Origin: Hyaloperonospora brassicae
Lineage: Eukaryota > Oomycota > Peronosporomycetes > Peronosporales > Peronosporaceae
Assembly (NCBI GenBank): GCA_947650285.1
Contig: CANTFL010000166.1
Location: 1-64,000, forward strand
Direction of reading: 5' to 3'
Length of the DNA: 64,000 nt
Part shown: positions 35,580 through 46,850 of the stretch, one piece after another
Layout of the letters: the number at the start of each line of letters is the position of its first letter
Position numbering within the stretch: the stretch's first letter is position 1
Program-made: the position numbers and the translations under genes
The notes under the pieces: model-generated
What the model saw: only the letters and a program-made list of their open reading frames with translations
Told to the model about the DNA's origin: nothing
Database searches by the model: none

Positions 35580-38170
35580 TGATCGGTCAATCGTCGATCC
35601 GTGACTATACACCTTTTTCTTTCGGTAAATCAATCCGCATAACTTCAACACTCTTTTTACTCCACTTAATCTGTTGTCCCCATCACTCGTGCCAACAACC
35701 CATCTACAAGTGCGGTCCACCAATCAAATTTGGATTCGCACTTAGGGCGGTCCGCATGATCCAAAGTTCCCAAGATTATTTCCCAGCACTTCTCCACACA
35801 TGTCCCCTGCACCGGCGATCTACAAACAGTGTCGATCGACTGTACACTCGTTACATCCATGGCCCTGCATCTTCCGCACCTTATAGCTCGCATGCGTCTC
35901 CCAATCCCGCTTCGGGGACTAGTCCCCTGATTTTGCCTTCCCCCTCACCGCCGTTTTGTCTGGTTATAGGGGTACCGAATTTCCCTTGACGCCGGTGAGC
36001 CCTCCGTTACTGGTGGATCGCGAAAGTATTCACTCGGATATTGCGATACTTTACGATCCACTTGACCTTCAGGAAGAATTTGTGCGAGATTACCACTCCT
36101 TGGAGAAAGCATGTTAAGACTAGAAATTGAAGATCAAACGTCTCCATGTGCAACTGCGGTCGTACGCCGAGATCGACCAGCGCTTGGCGGCGTATGTCCA
36201 GGAACGTTATGTCGGGCTGTAGAGCGATTGCCAGAATTTGATCCAGAGGTCGCGAGATTTTCTAACGGAGCTGGGACGACGCGCAATTCAGCGAGATCCG
36301 TACGTTAAAGTCGGCTATTTCCGATGCCAACGCAGCGTTGAGACGCAAAAAGGATCGTCGGATTCGCGAATCTGCTATCGCCCAGCATCAAGTGGGGATG
36401 TTGACCTCGCGCCTGGCTGCCGTAGGACATAACTCGGGAGGCGACCTTTAAGCTGCAACGGCCAAAGCATCCAAAAAAAAGTTTTTTAACAAGGTCGATA
36501 AGAAATTTGGAGTGGTCAAAACGGTGTTTTAAGGCTTGTCGAAATCTTACCGAGGCCACCTTTGCGTACACCAGCGCGCTGTATCGGAGCTGCAGTGGCT
36601 GTGATCGGATTGCGGACGTATAGCCAAGGTATTTCGCCTTCTCAGTCAAGTCTCGAAATGGAAACAGACGTGTCTCTCGTCCGTCCGCAATCTCGACGTA
36701 ATTTGGACCCACTTGTCTTAGCTGGCTCCCGGAAGTATCCGCCTTCATTCAAGGCCCCGTCTGCTGCCTCCACCACACATCAAATTAGCAAGAGATCCAG
36801 ACCCACGGAATACGAACTTCCTATCAAGCGTCCTCGCGCAGCCAAAATTACGTGATCTGGATCGGATCCTGTAGTTAATGCTTCTGTTAAGTCGGCCGGT
36901 GTGTCCTTGCGATCCACTGGTCCTGCTCGATGTGCCAAATCACCCAGATCTGCTGTAACATCCCGCGTCTCGGCGCAATCATTCATATTGACTCGCCCCG
37001 ATAATTTAAAAGCTACTCCAGTATCTGTACCGTCTTCGTCGACACAATGAATTGCGGGTAAAATGAGATTCTTCTCCTAAGCAGAAAGCAAGCGGGTCTA
37101 GAAACTTCTTGCAGGCAGTTTGGTTTCCTTGGAAGCGGATATATCTAACCCTTCCATTAAAAATCACTGGCCGCCTTTTCTGGATCGCATTTCTTTTGCG
37201 GTGCCGGGAATCGCCGTGCAACGCTACGCCTTCTTCAGGATCGACTCCTACGCGTACCATAGTGGAATCGCTTTGTACCAAGTCTATAATCGCATCTCTT
37301 TCGATTGGGCCTGCACTGACTTCGAAGCGTCCATCCTCGAAGGTGAACCTCTTTGGAGATGCGTCGAGAAAATCTAACGGATCGGTCATCATGCCCAGTG
37401 ACGCGCGGGATGCCGAGATTATCTGCTTCAGCCTACTGAGTACGACCTCTTGGCCTCGTTACGGCTACCCTGCGATCAATGAGTTCCCGAATACCACGAT
37501 CGGCTACCCTGGTCCCACCACCGCATACACCCGTGGGTGGCCAGTCACGTCATCTTGACTTGCGTGGAGGAGCTGGAGGTGGATAGCCTGTTCAAACATG
37601 TGACGCGACTGAAGGGATACATCTTTTTATTTCCAACAGCTCCTCGATTCAACGCTGCACCTCCTAAATCCAAATGGATTCTACATTTGGTCACCTCGGA
37701 AAAAGTGTAGGCGCTGTACCAGCAAGAGCCTTATAATTTATACCGGAGCCATGTCCCACCTGTCTGTTTTCGCGCACATGGTATGTTCGCCGAGTTGTAG
37801 ACTATCAATCGCGAGTTCGAGACCCGGCACCATCAGGCTCTGTGGAAAGCAACTCACGCATTATACCTGCCGATTGAACGACGTGAGCGCGATCAGAAGC
37901 TGACAAGGCTTTACAATCAGCGCAAGCAACGGTGATCGCTATCCGGGATCAGGTGCAAGACAGTGCTGCGCTTCCTCCTTCAGAGGATGGTCGACAGACC
38001 ATGTGGCCTGGACTTGTTTCTGAATCCCTTTTTCATTCATCTTCCTTCTCGGGTCGAGATGCGTCCATGGTATCCGGTTCTTGGCGAACCCCATAAAAAC
38101 ATTCCCAACCTGATCTCAGCAACGGCGCGTTTGAATTTAGCTGAACCCTAGCGCAACAAGTTTTGATCCT
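35580..38170 (+). pseudogene. gag: Gypsy element D gag region
   Basis: The + strand reads, through several frames, as a coiled-coil-rich gag: an N-terminal Pro/Ser-rich part (35,850-36,000), DRESIHSDIAILYDPLDLQ and EEFVRDYHSLEKA (36,010-36,110), DQRLAAYVQERYVGL (36,175-36,220), a basic KRSRPTEYELPIKRPRAAK block (36,795-36,850), and a C-terminal part with HHQALWKATHALYLPIERR (37,830-37,885) and VQDSAALPPSEDGRQT (near 37,960). The overall pattern matches a Phytophthora Gypsy gag. Stops occur about every 100-200 bases. Its partner pol is not present downstream; a minus-strand pol of another copy follows. Confidence 0.5.
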
Positions 38171-41100
38171 GCATTGAGGATCACTTCGGGTCGTCGATCT
38201 CGCGCCTGCCCGGTAAATTTATTTTCGTAGTAGTCCATAGTGATCAGACAATAATTTTCTCTGATCGTTCAATAATCATTTAGCTTTACTTCTTCGTCGA
38301 TCCTTTCACTCAAAAGTTCTATTCGCCTTTTAAGGTTATCGTTTGCGTTTGGGTTCTGATACCCAAGATCGTAACACGCCACACCTCTTCCAGTACTTCC
38401 TATGCAACCTTCTTGCAGGCCAATTCCAAATCGTCACATCTGCTATTCACCGACCGCTGATTCGTGGTATTGCATCACATTAAAGCGATTATTTCTAACA
38501 TAACCGCAAACAAACTCTTACAGCAAGGTTTTAATGCTTAAAGCTTCTTCATACATCCGTGCCGGATCACCATATCCATTCCATTGCACCAAATACTGGC
38601 GTTAACTTCTTCCAAAACGGGTCTTTCTACCGGATCGCACATCCAATATTTTCTCGACTTCAAATTTATCTTCATCTAATGAGATTTTCTAGCTTTCTTC
38701 CAGTAATATAGCTTCGTCAAAATCGAGGCGATCCGCCTTCTTAACACTCATCTGGTTTTTTGGCCAACCCGGGAAGATCTTTACCCGCTTAAGCTTGGAT
38801 ATATGTGCCAATGGGAATAATCGATACGGAGGTACCGAAACTTTTAACCGAGCCGCGTGTCACCCACAAAGTTCTATTACCCGGAATCGCCCATGCCACA
38901 CATGTGCCAACCTTTCGGTGTATCCTTCTGTCACCCGATCCAAATAAAGCCATACTTTAGATCCAGCCTCAATCTCATGCGATCCTTCCTCCTAATTGTG
39001 TCGGTCGTTCCGGTCCCGTATCGTGGTCCGTAGACGACCATTAATGACTTCTCTCGCCCGTTATTATTAAAGTGTAAATGGTAGCGCCATCTTCGTCATT
39101 CCTGATCCCGTGGTTTGGTGCTTTCTAATAACAAAGTCGATTCTAGCGTCTATCACGTGTCCCAACCGTAAATTAGATAGAATGGAGTATCTCTCCGTGC
39201 ACGATCCTGTGCATAATTGAATGCGTATGCGTATAATCTTTCTGGCTTGCATCCGCGACATAAATTTACAAACATCGCGTCAGTGTTTGCACCAATCTTT
39301 TGGCTGCCCCATTTGCTTGAGATCTGTGCAGCATGGTCTCACGTTGTTAAGGCCTCACGATCTAATTACACTCTCGAAAGAAAAAGGACATAAATTCTGG
39401 CTCTCAGTCATGGATAATCGTTAACTGGCCCCAAATATTCGATTGAAACACTCTTCGAAATTCTTAGCGAATTGAGTGCAGTTCTGGAAGAGCTTGCTTT
39501 GACAATCACGTAAAATAAAAACAGATCCATCTGCAAGAACCCGCTTTTCCCTAATAAGTTCGCGGTAGCGACGGAATATGATCCATCGCAAATATATAAG
39601 TAGGAAAAAAGGCTTGGACATTCCCCGGATATTTGCCGCGAAGAATCAGTTTTCCTTTTCCTGTCGTACCATCAAAACATTATTCCACATTACGTTATAG
39701 ACTCCAAATAGTCCTCTCCAGTGAAAGTTGGACCGGATTCGTTGATACGTTTCGCATATTTCTTAATGACCGCCCTTCAAACTTGTGTGGTAGTGATGTA
39801 GAAAATTTTGCTGCAGTAGATTTGGTACCACCAAACGAACAAACTTCAGGGGTATTGTCTGGATATTGCGTTGATAGAATGCAGTACACAATATTTCGCT
39901 TTCACCTACCTCATATTCGGACGCGATCCGAGCGCATAGCAATGCCTCTTCAATACTTATTTCTTATGTCCTGAATCAGGAAATCCTTCAGGTAGGCAAT
40001 CCAACTCTTTTCTGCATGTGCTTGCTGAATCCTCTCGATTCCAAGCTGCCGAACGAAAAACTCTTGCAGTTTTCCAAGTGATCGCCGTCTCCTTACGTCT
40101 GACTTAGTGACTACAGCTATTAACACGACTTCATTGACAATTTTGGGTGTCAACAAGTAGTTCAACTATTTAAACGAACTATATATTTGACGATCTTGGT
40201 CGGATAAGGCGATCGTGCCCTTATCTTGTTGCAAAGCTTTTCTTACCATTCTTTCGGCACTCTGATACCTATCCCTCTTCATGTGTAGAATTTCGTGGAT
40301 CGGCCACAGTCAAAGTTTCTCCATAGCCTTATGACGTAACAACTGCAATTTGGGTGCTTTGCAATCAATTTCTCCGCGCCTGATTACTAAGTAAGAAATG
40401 TCGCAAATGATGATATTCCCTCGCGTCTAACGGTCAGTAGCTCTAAACCTAGTAGCAGACCACAATATTAGGCCTCATTCACTGTCAAGGCTGTCGCATA
40501 TTTGGCTGGAGCAGTCACTATCTTTAATCATAGAAGCTTCCATATTGTTGCGCTATAAATTCCGCCTTTTCGTTTGGTTGGGGTCGATCCATCGACAATA
40601 TCTACCCAAAGACATCCATCCTCCTTCACCTTGGGTGGTGGTATCTTTATAGTATGTTTGGTCTGTTCACGAGGGCGATCGCGATCAACATCTCGTGAAC
40701 CTCTTCGTGCGAAACCTTTCTGGCGGCGAGTGTTCCAAGTAGTTCATCTTCTCCCTTTTCACACTTCTTGATCTCCAACGTCCACTTCGATTATAACGCC
40801 GCCAGTCTCCCTAGCCTCCCTTTTTAGACCCGAAGATTGTACCATCCAAATTAGCATCGATTGACGCGTAAACACCTTGCTTTTTGTGAAACAAACATAG
40901 TTAAGCCTATATCTAGGATTCGGAGCAGAGATAATAATTCTTTTTCCACCAATTCAGAATGAATATCGTTGGGTTTTAGCGCTCGGGTTTTGAACGTTAC
41001 GGGCTAGTGAATTCCATCGTGTTATTTTAGCAATGCTGAAGATAATGCCCATTTACTAGAATAGATCACAATCGCTGGAGAGCGATCTGGATCTAGATGT

Positions 41101-41334
41101 TGAAAAATTGATGTTTTATCTATCTTATCCTTTCAAATAGTGAGCACAATCATCTCTTCTCCCATCGGCTTCTGTCCGTTGAGGTTAATCTCCCCTTAGA
41201 ACATTGGAAAACTCTAGATCGACCCTGATACACAGATACGATCCAAATCGCCACCGCCTTGACCTTTCCGATCGTCCACTCTTGGATCGACCCCCCTCCG
41301 TAACACTGATAGGATCTGGATCGCAAATCCTCTT
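38171..41334 (-). mobile_element. Gypsy element C pol remnant (RNase H-IN-chromodomain)
   Basis: Read on the minus strand from about 41,330: RNase H/connection debris, then WIAYLKDFLIQDI (about 40,000), integrase zinc-binding words FVRLVVP and HHYHTSLKGGHQ (39,850-39,690, from several frames), core words RVLADGSVFIL and NFEECFNRIFGAS (39,540-39,425), SKVWLYLDRVTEGYTERLAH (about 38,950-38,890), YRLFPLAHISKLKRVKIFPG (about 38,830-38,770), and the chromodomain EVEKILDVRSGRKTRFGRS with YLVQWNGYGDPA (38,660-38,560). This is the integrase C-terminus of a common Phytophthora Gypsy lineage distinct from B. No LTR could be placed. The right end meets B2 at about 41,335. Confidence 0.7.
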
Positions 41335-42165
41335 ATTACCTCCAATGTCAATGACATCAATAATGAGCGGATCTCTTTCACCGTATGTGAAGAGGGTCGT
41401 ACTCCGTTAAATGATACTCGTTGTGATACTGAGTCATTGCATGCTGCAGGTACGGTTGGCCTAGGATCGAGACATCGAGAATGATATTCCTCTGATGTGA
41501 GTGGGGTGGCACGTGAAATTCAACCGAGTGAGGGCGGCCGGGGTGTCACCTCACTAAATGTCGGTAATGACATTGATGGCGAGAATCCAGAGTGTTCACG
41601 GCTAGGCCCGGATGCTGTACGTGAAGTGGTGCGTGTAAATCAACTGGGTGAAGTGTACGGGTTGCGTAACACTTCACCAGATGTCGTTCAAGACATGAGC
41701 TCTCGTATAGAGCGTGCTAAGATAGATAGCAACCTCGGGGACCCTACTGTCCCGGCCTCTACTAGGCGTAAGGTTTTTTTGAGGAAACAATATAAGCGTA
41801 GGGTGGCAACTGTTAAGAGCCCAACGTCTAAGAAGTCACGGAGAGATAATAGAAACAGTACACTATATACACTTGTCAATGGGTTGACTGGCCGTGTTGA
41901 TGGCAGCATTAGTCTTGAGACTCTTCCTTTTTTGGATACTCTCTTTGACCTAGACGAGATATCTGATGGCGAATTTACCCAAGCCTTGCAGACAGGAAAT
42001 TTATCCGATCTAGTGGTCATCCGACCCGATGTGGAGCTGAACTTATTCTCGTTTTTGGACGAGTCCGTCCTTGAAGACACGAAAGTGACACTTAGTGAGC
42101 TTAGCGGTTCTTCAGTCCTTAAGAATCCTCTTGATCCGTTCTATTCTTTTGTATAGGGATTTGAA
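41335..42165 (+). pseudogene. B2 protease-RT linker
   Basis: This frame aligns with the B1 linker over nearly its whole length (GVAREIQPSEGGRG, RLGPDAVREVV, NTSPDVVQDM, DLDEISDGEF, LSDLVVIRPDVEL, DESVLEDTKV). It differs by a three-residue insertion after GPDAVR and by scattered substitutions. It ends at a TAG at 42,154-42,156 where B1 has CAG (Gln), a C-to-T change. The function of this linker is unknown. Its acidic blocks are the best-conserved parts. Confidence 0.7.
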
Positions 42166-42168
42166 GAA

Positions 42169-42960
42169 GTGGTATGTTACGACCCTCTGTACGTCTTACC
42201 TCCCGATAGAGGTGTACGTCATGAAATTGACTTGGTTCCTGAAACTAAATACCGCATAACACATAGGTGGCCTTTACCAAATGAACAGTGTGACGTCATT
42301 GACGACTTCTTTCGTGCAAAGCACGCGGCCGGTATGGTTCGTGAGAGCAAACCTCCCCATTACACACCGACCTTCTGTGTCAAAAAGCTCAATGGAAAGT
42401 GGCGCATTGTTCATGCTTACATTAATCTTAATGCGACCACCGTCCCGGCTCAGACACCAATTTCGAGTAAGGATGCTCTTCAGAACAATATGGTGGGATG
42501 TACAATGTACAGTGCGCTCGACCTAGTCTATGGTTATTACCAGCTTCTCATGCGAGAAAGCGATCTTCCGCTGACAGCGGTCAGCACTCCCAGCGGTATG
42601 CTCTGAGAGTAGCTTGTTATGCCGCAAGGGTTATAAAATGCATTGGCTACATTCGATCGTCTTGTGACACAACTATTTAGACATCATCGAGGTTATGCAA
42701 AGACATACTTTGATGACATCTTTGTCCATATTCGTGCTATGATCGATCGGTCAGATGTGGATAATCATATCAACCATTTACGAGCGGTGCTCGAGTGCAT
42801 GCGCACAAATAAGTCGTATGCCAACGCATCTCTTTGGTGCAGAAGAGATTCCTTATTAGGGTGCTTCATTGGGAAGCGAGGTCTTAGAGCGCATCCCGAT
42901 AAGGTAAAATCCATAAGTCATTCGCAAGTTCCAAAGAACCAAAAGGACTTACGTAGGTGA
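42169..42960 (+). pseudogene. B2 reverse transcriptase, YFDD box intact
   Basis: The + frame reads YVLPPDRGVRHEIDLVPETK, CDVIDDFFRAKHAAGMV, NGKWRIVHAYINLNA, YSALDLVYGYYQLLM (A box), then three stops around MPQGL, then LVTQLFRHHRGYAKTYFDDI. The catalytic Y-F-D-D is intact at about 42,703-42,714. LGCFIGKRGLRAHPDKVK and a TGA at 42,958-42,960 follow. The motifs and spacing are those of a Ty3/Gypsy RT. The stops cluster in the B-box region. Confidence 0.8.
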
Positions 42961-43560
42961 CTTGGCCTTGCCAATTGCTTACACAAGTACAGTGCGAATT
43001 ACGCAGATGTGGCTCGGCCATTATCCAATCTCCTTAAAAAGGATGTGGAATGGTGATGGACTAGCACCGAGCATGATGCGTTTCAAGCAGTAAAGGAGAG
43101 TCTCTTTCATGCGCCAATCTTGGCTTTGCATGATCCTGATCGATCTTTCACTGTCGTCCGTGACGCGTCTGACTTTGCCATAGGCAGTGCTCTGTTACAA
43201 ACAGATTTTGATGGACGGGAAAAAATTCATTGCGTTTGAGTCCCGACAGCTCAAGACTGCAGAAAAGAACTATCATGTTCATGACAATGAACTACTTGCA
43301 ATGAAGTATGATCTCGTCAAATTCAGAGTTCATCTTCTTGGCTCTAAGCCGTTTGTGATATACACCGATCATGCTTCCTTGCGCACTGCGACCTAGTCGA
43401 CTCACCTCTCATAGAGGAAGGCTCGTTGGTTTTCCTTCTTTGCCGAATACAACTTCGAGGTGAAATATAAGCCGGGCAAGCAGAATTCTTCGGCTGATGC
43501 GTTGTCACGCAGGCCTGACTATGAGCTTGCTCATGTTACGACTCTGTCGTCGTCGGTCAC
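42961..43560 (+). pseudogene. B2 connection and RNase H domain
   Basis: ARPLSNLLKKDVEW leads into FTVVRDASDFAIGSALLQ, whose RDASDFAIG holds the first RNase H Asp. An extra A in an A-run near 43,215 shifts the frame. The domain continues at 43,187-43,396 as KFIAFESRQLKTAEKNYHVH, DNELLAMKYDLVKFR and VIYTDHASLRTAT, with the catalytic Glu (ELLA) and Asp (YTDH) still readable. This RNase H would degrade the RNA template during reverse transcription. Confidence 0.8.
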
Positions 43561-44970
43561 TGACCTCATTCGTTCGACATATGCCAAAAATGAAGATTGT
43601 GTAGCTCTGCTACGTGCTCTAGGGAGAGAGGAGTTTTAGGACTCAGACATAGATTCCTGGGCACGATTACGTGCGAGGCTACATCGATATTCCATCGATC
43701 AAGGCCTGTTGTGCTATAGCACAGATGTGGGGTATACGCCTCGTATCGTTGTCCCTAATGATGAGGAGTTGAAGTATCGGATCCTCCATGAGGCGCACGA
43801 TAGTGCGGTGAGCGGTCATCTCGATCGTGAGAAAGCCTATAGCTCAGTTAGCCAATGCTATTGGTAGCCCAAAATTTACAAATGGGTGAGCACATATTTG
43901 CGTTGGTGTGTAGCGTGTCAACGGGTGAAACCATCAGCGCATGCGGCTGCGCTGATAGCTAGTCTACCCATACCCTCTGGGTGTTGGGAGTACATTAGCA
44001 TGGACTTTATGTTCGGTATACCAAAAGATACGTATGGCAATACGGGTATTACGGTCTATGTTGACCGTTTGATCAAGATGGATCATTTAGCGGCGGTGCC
44101 GGATTCTATCGATGGTGAAGGTACATCCACGCTGTTTATCGATCGAGAGGGTTTCGACAACACGGTTTGCCGTTGGCAATTATCTCTGACAGAGATCCTC
44201 GCTTCACTGGGAAGTTTGAAATTCCGTCTTCAAGATGCTTGAGACACAACTTGACATGTCCACAGCGGATCATCCGCAGCCTGATGGTCAAACCGAGCGA
44301 GTGAATCGAATCATCGGTGACATCTTGCGCAGTTTTTGCGCTGAAACGCCTAAGTGTTGGAGTTCGATGCTCCCTGTCGTTGAGTTTGCGTTGAATTACG
44401 CCGTGCATGCCTCTACCGGCTACAGACCGTTCTATGTGAATGGTCTCACACACCCTCGCGTTCCGTTAACGCTACCACTTCGTGGTTTAGGGCTTAGTGG
44501 GGGAGAGATGGCCGATCGGCTTGCTGGTATCAGCCCTTCTACTGTTCAAAAACAGGTGAGCAAGTTTCTCGCAACGCGATTGAATGTCTTACGACATGTG
44601 CGTGACGCACTGGTTGATAGCCAAGACAAGCAAAAGGAACAAGCTGATGCTGAAGGCAGAGATTGTATTGAAGGTCGGAGAGCAAGTTCTAATCAACGCT
44701 AAAAACTTGCCTACAAATGTAGTGTATGCTGTCTTCAAGACAAAGTTGCGTCCGCGCTTCATTGGACCATTCACGGTCGTCGCCAAGAAGGGACTTGTGC
44801 ACACGCTCAACCTTCCGCGCAAACTGCGCACACACCCTTTGTTCTACGTTGGATTGCTTAAGCCGTATCGGGATCCGTCCCACGTGAGTTTGGAGGCGCT
44901 TGTGCCGCATAGTTTGGCCTTGCCATTGGCTGTTGCATCCGAATCAGGAGGTCAAGTTGAACCTCCATCC
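43561..44970 (+). pseudogene. B2 integrase
   Basis: The HHCC zinc-binding domain reads HEAHDSAVSGHLDREKAY then CVACQRVKPS (43,785-43,930), with a stop at 43,867. The DDE core follows: WEYISMDFMFGIP (first Asp, about 44,000), VYVDRLIKMDHLAAVPDSID, a shift near 44,165 into AIISDRDPRFTGKF (second Asp), and STADHPQPDGQTERVNRIIG (third position, Glu, 44,262-44,320). The C-terminal part reads LRPRFIGPFTVVAKKG and HPLFYVGLLKPYRDPSHVS. This inserts the cDNA. All catalytic residues are present, but in three frames. Confidence 0.8.
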
Positions 44971-44974
44971 GGGA

Positions 44975-45062
44975 TTGGCCCAACTTTAATGCCTGGACTT
45001 GGGCTTGACCCAACTCCAATGCCTGGACTTGGGCTTGACCCAACTCCAATGCCTGGACACGG
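44975..45062 (+). repeat. 30-bp tandem repeat, about three units
   Basis: Units of 30 bp near CTTGACCCAACTCCAATGCC plus ten bases repeat two to three times. On the sense strand they encode a 10-residue Pro-rich repeat (LDPTPMPGLG) in the integrase tail. On the antisense strand they encode the heptad-like repeat QAQVQALELG of the antisense ORF's C-terminus. The unit length keeps phase on both strands. Confidence 0.75.
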
Positions 45063-45149
45063 GCTTGCATTGCGTCAAACGCACTCTGGGTCTTATCAAT
45101 GTCTCACGGAGACCACTCAGCTCAAGAAGCACCTTCTCATGCTCCTCCC

Positions 45150-45365
45150 TCGGTACACCGACCACCACCGACGCTGCTCGATGAGCAAGGGAACCATCAG
45201 TTTCATGTGGAGAAGCTCCTGAAACGACGTCGTCGTCAAGGTCAATACCAGTATATGGTGAAGTGGTGAGGGTACCCGGAGTTGGAGAACTCGTGGAAGT
45301 ATGAGATACCCCTTCGGCAGGATTGCCCATACGCCGTTGATTTTTTTGAAGATCGTGACAAGGGT
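45150..45365 (+). pseudogene. B2 chromodomain
   Basis: The frame reads LLDEQGNHQFHVEKLLKRRR, QGQYQYMVKW, a TGA (45,267-45,269), GYPELENSW and IPLRQDCPYAVDFF. The aromatic cage region and the GYP-x-S/L-x-N-S-W pattern identify a chromoviral chromodomain at the end of integrase. The TGA is shared with B3 at the same codon. Confidence 0.8.
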
Positions 45366-46313
45366 CATCCCTCGAGCGAGAGCGCTTTTCACCAATAGTG
45401 GTGGAGGCAGGTGGGTTGTTGGGCACCGCTTGACCAACACCCACATCTACCGGCACAGCTGGAGCATAGATTGTGTGAGTTCGCAACTGGTCTCTGGTCT
45501 TAAGCTTGGCGTAATCATATCAATGCTTTCGTTCTAGACGAACGTCTGCGTCATCGGCACTTTCTCTAAGAGCTAACACGCTGCTAAGGTGTCGTTTCCG
45601 ATGCACTCAGCGAACAAAAGCGATGTCATCTTCCTCCTAAGATTTGCCAGCGAATAATAGGATGGTTATACCTTCATCGGTGATACGGTGCACTCATTGC
45701 TTGTGTGTCAAGTCGCAATTTGTATTTACTTTGAGTCGTCAAGTGAGGTTGCAGGTACCTCTAACGAAGTGCCTGTCGACTCGCCACCTCATTAGACGAT
45801 GTAGGCTCAGCGCCAATGGCCCACGTTGCCAAAGAACGACCTGTCTTTTTGCGTATACGCTCTTCCACACTGAGTGGGGTGAACAGATAGCCACGACGAC
45901 CCTCAAGGTTTGCAGCAAGCTGCATACGGCGCTGAGCGCTCTCCTCTTGTTACATAGCCAACTGTTGTTGCTCACCGAGCGGATTGGTGATAATGGCATC
46001 GCCCAAGATGGTTGTTTGATGCGGCGCCGATGGCGCGTTAGCTTCGCCACGCTCGGCAAATGGGTTTGGTGCAGTATGAGGCGGTGCCTCCTGCACTGGT
46101 GAGTCGGACATTGTCCTCTCTTCACCATGGATATCGGTATCGCTACCATAATCCACCTCCACATTGATGCCGAGGTAGGCCGAGAGAGTCGAGGACTCAT
46201 ATGGTGACGATGCCATGTTGTTTTGTGGTGTTTAAACCGTGAAGGTTGAAGTGCACACACACCGTCCTCTTCGAGGAAAGAATTTGATAGACGTTTTGTG
46301 GTAACGTCAGTCT

Positions 46314-46322
46314 GGTAGGGGG
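46314..46322 (+). other. Polypurine tract
   Basis: GGTAGGGGG lies directly before the 3' LTR start TGTGACGGG, where plus-strand DNA synthesis would be primed. B3 has a comparable purine run at the same place. Confidence 0.6.
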
Positions 46323-46850
46323 TGTGACGGGATTACACGTCGACTGGTAGTCGACAATAGGTGTGGTGCACACAAGGGATGGGACCCCCATTTAATGATA
46401 TTAGAACACAGTATCAATTGTTGAAGACTGATGTCTGTCAAATATTGATTACGAGATCTTTGAGAGGTTTTAATTAGGGATTGAGCGAGTAGGTTATTTA
46501 CTTTGTTCTACGGTGTTCTTTTAGTTTAGAAGAAAAAATAAGGTCCAGTTCCCATTTTGATCTGAAATACACCTGCCTCTCTGAGGCGTCTTGTTATCGA
46601 GTGAGGAGGTAGCAACGCCTTGTTAAGGCAGCTACTTTTTTGCACTCTATGCGTTTGATTCTTTGAATCGTTTGGTCCCGTGGAACAGGGACCGTAAGCT
46701 CTCTGAGCTGTTGACTCTTTGAGTCGGATTCTTTTAACCAAACCTTTACTCTCGGAGCTGTTGACTCTTTAAGTCGGGTTCTTTGAACCAAAGTTGCTCG
46801 TAGAGCGTTAAGTCTTCCTCTGACTTTAGGAGCTGTGTAGCCCCGCTACA
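46323..46850 (+). repeat. 3' LTR of B2
   Basis: It starts TGTGACGGG and ends CCCCGCTACA, 528 bp. A GTCGAC-TGGTA-GTCGAC hairpin lies near the start (46,339-46,355). U5 hairpins include GCCTCTCTGAGGC (46,575-46,587), GCCTTGTTAAGGC (46,617-46,629), GATTCTTTGAATC (46,657-46,669), AGCTCTCTGAGCT (46,697-46,709), GACTCTTTGAGTC (46,713-46,725), GGTTCTTTGAACC (46,777-46,789) and GCTCGTAGAGC (46,796-46,806). Confidence 0.85.

Larger units (their letters stand above)
44858..46216 (-). pseudogene. Antisense ORF (aORF) of B2
   Basis: The minus strand opens at ATG 46,216 (context AACATGG), 107 bp inside the 3' LTR, and can be followed to a stop at 44,858, about 450 codons. Blocks in order: acidic N-terminus with DYGSDTDIHGEE; DAIITNPLGEQQQLAM then TAA; GYLFTPLSVEERIRKKTGRS; LATWAIGAEPT; DDIAFVR; DADVRLERK; TIGEKRSRSRDDPCHD; a Ser/Thr-rich part antisense to the chromodomain; VPREEHEKVLLELSGLRE; a coiled coil with QAQVQALELG repeats; and the end VQLDLLIRMQQPMARPNY. 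Two or three 1-base shifts and about five stops are present. No known domain is recognised. Tat-lineage plant Gypsy elements also carry an antisense ORF near the 3' LTR, a parallel in layout only. Confidence 0.6.
41335..46850 (+). mobile_element. Gypsy chromovirus B2 (pol to 3' LTR)
   Basis: This is the most complete B-family copy: protease-RT linker, RT, RNase H, integrase, chromodomain, antisense ORF region, polypurine tract and 3' LTR, in order on the + strand. The 5' third (LTR, gag, protease) is missing; homology to B1 starts at about 41,335 with VNDIN. One reading frame runs from there to about 43,215 with a few stops, which agrees with the single-frame Gag-Pol of B1. Later parts are shifted. 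Copies B1 and B2 are clearly diverged, so these are old insertions. Confidence 0.85.

Noticed and set aside
41688..42080. 130-codon minus-strand frame
   Set aside because: Shadow of the B2 protease-RT linker; a similar shadow occurs in B1 because of biased codon use.
45644..46102. 152-codon + strand frame in the 3' part of B2 as a sense gene
   Set aside because: It is not open in the homologous B3 copy, while the antisense frame is conserved in both.
22206..46850. Repeat-induced point mutation (RIP) as the cause of the stops
   Set aside because: Several stops are CAG to TAG or CGA to TGA, but others are frameshifts and A/G changes. RIP is a fungal process, and no site preference can be shown by eye.
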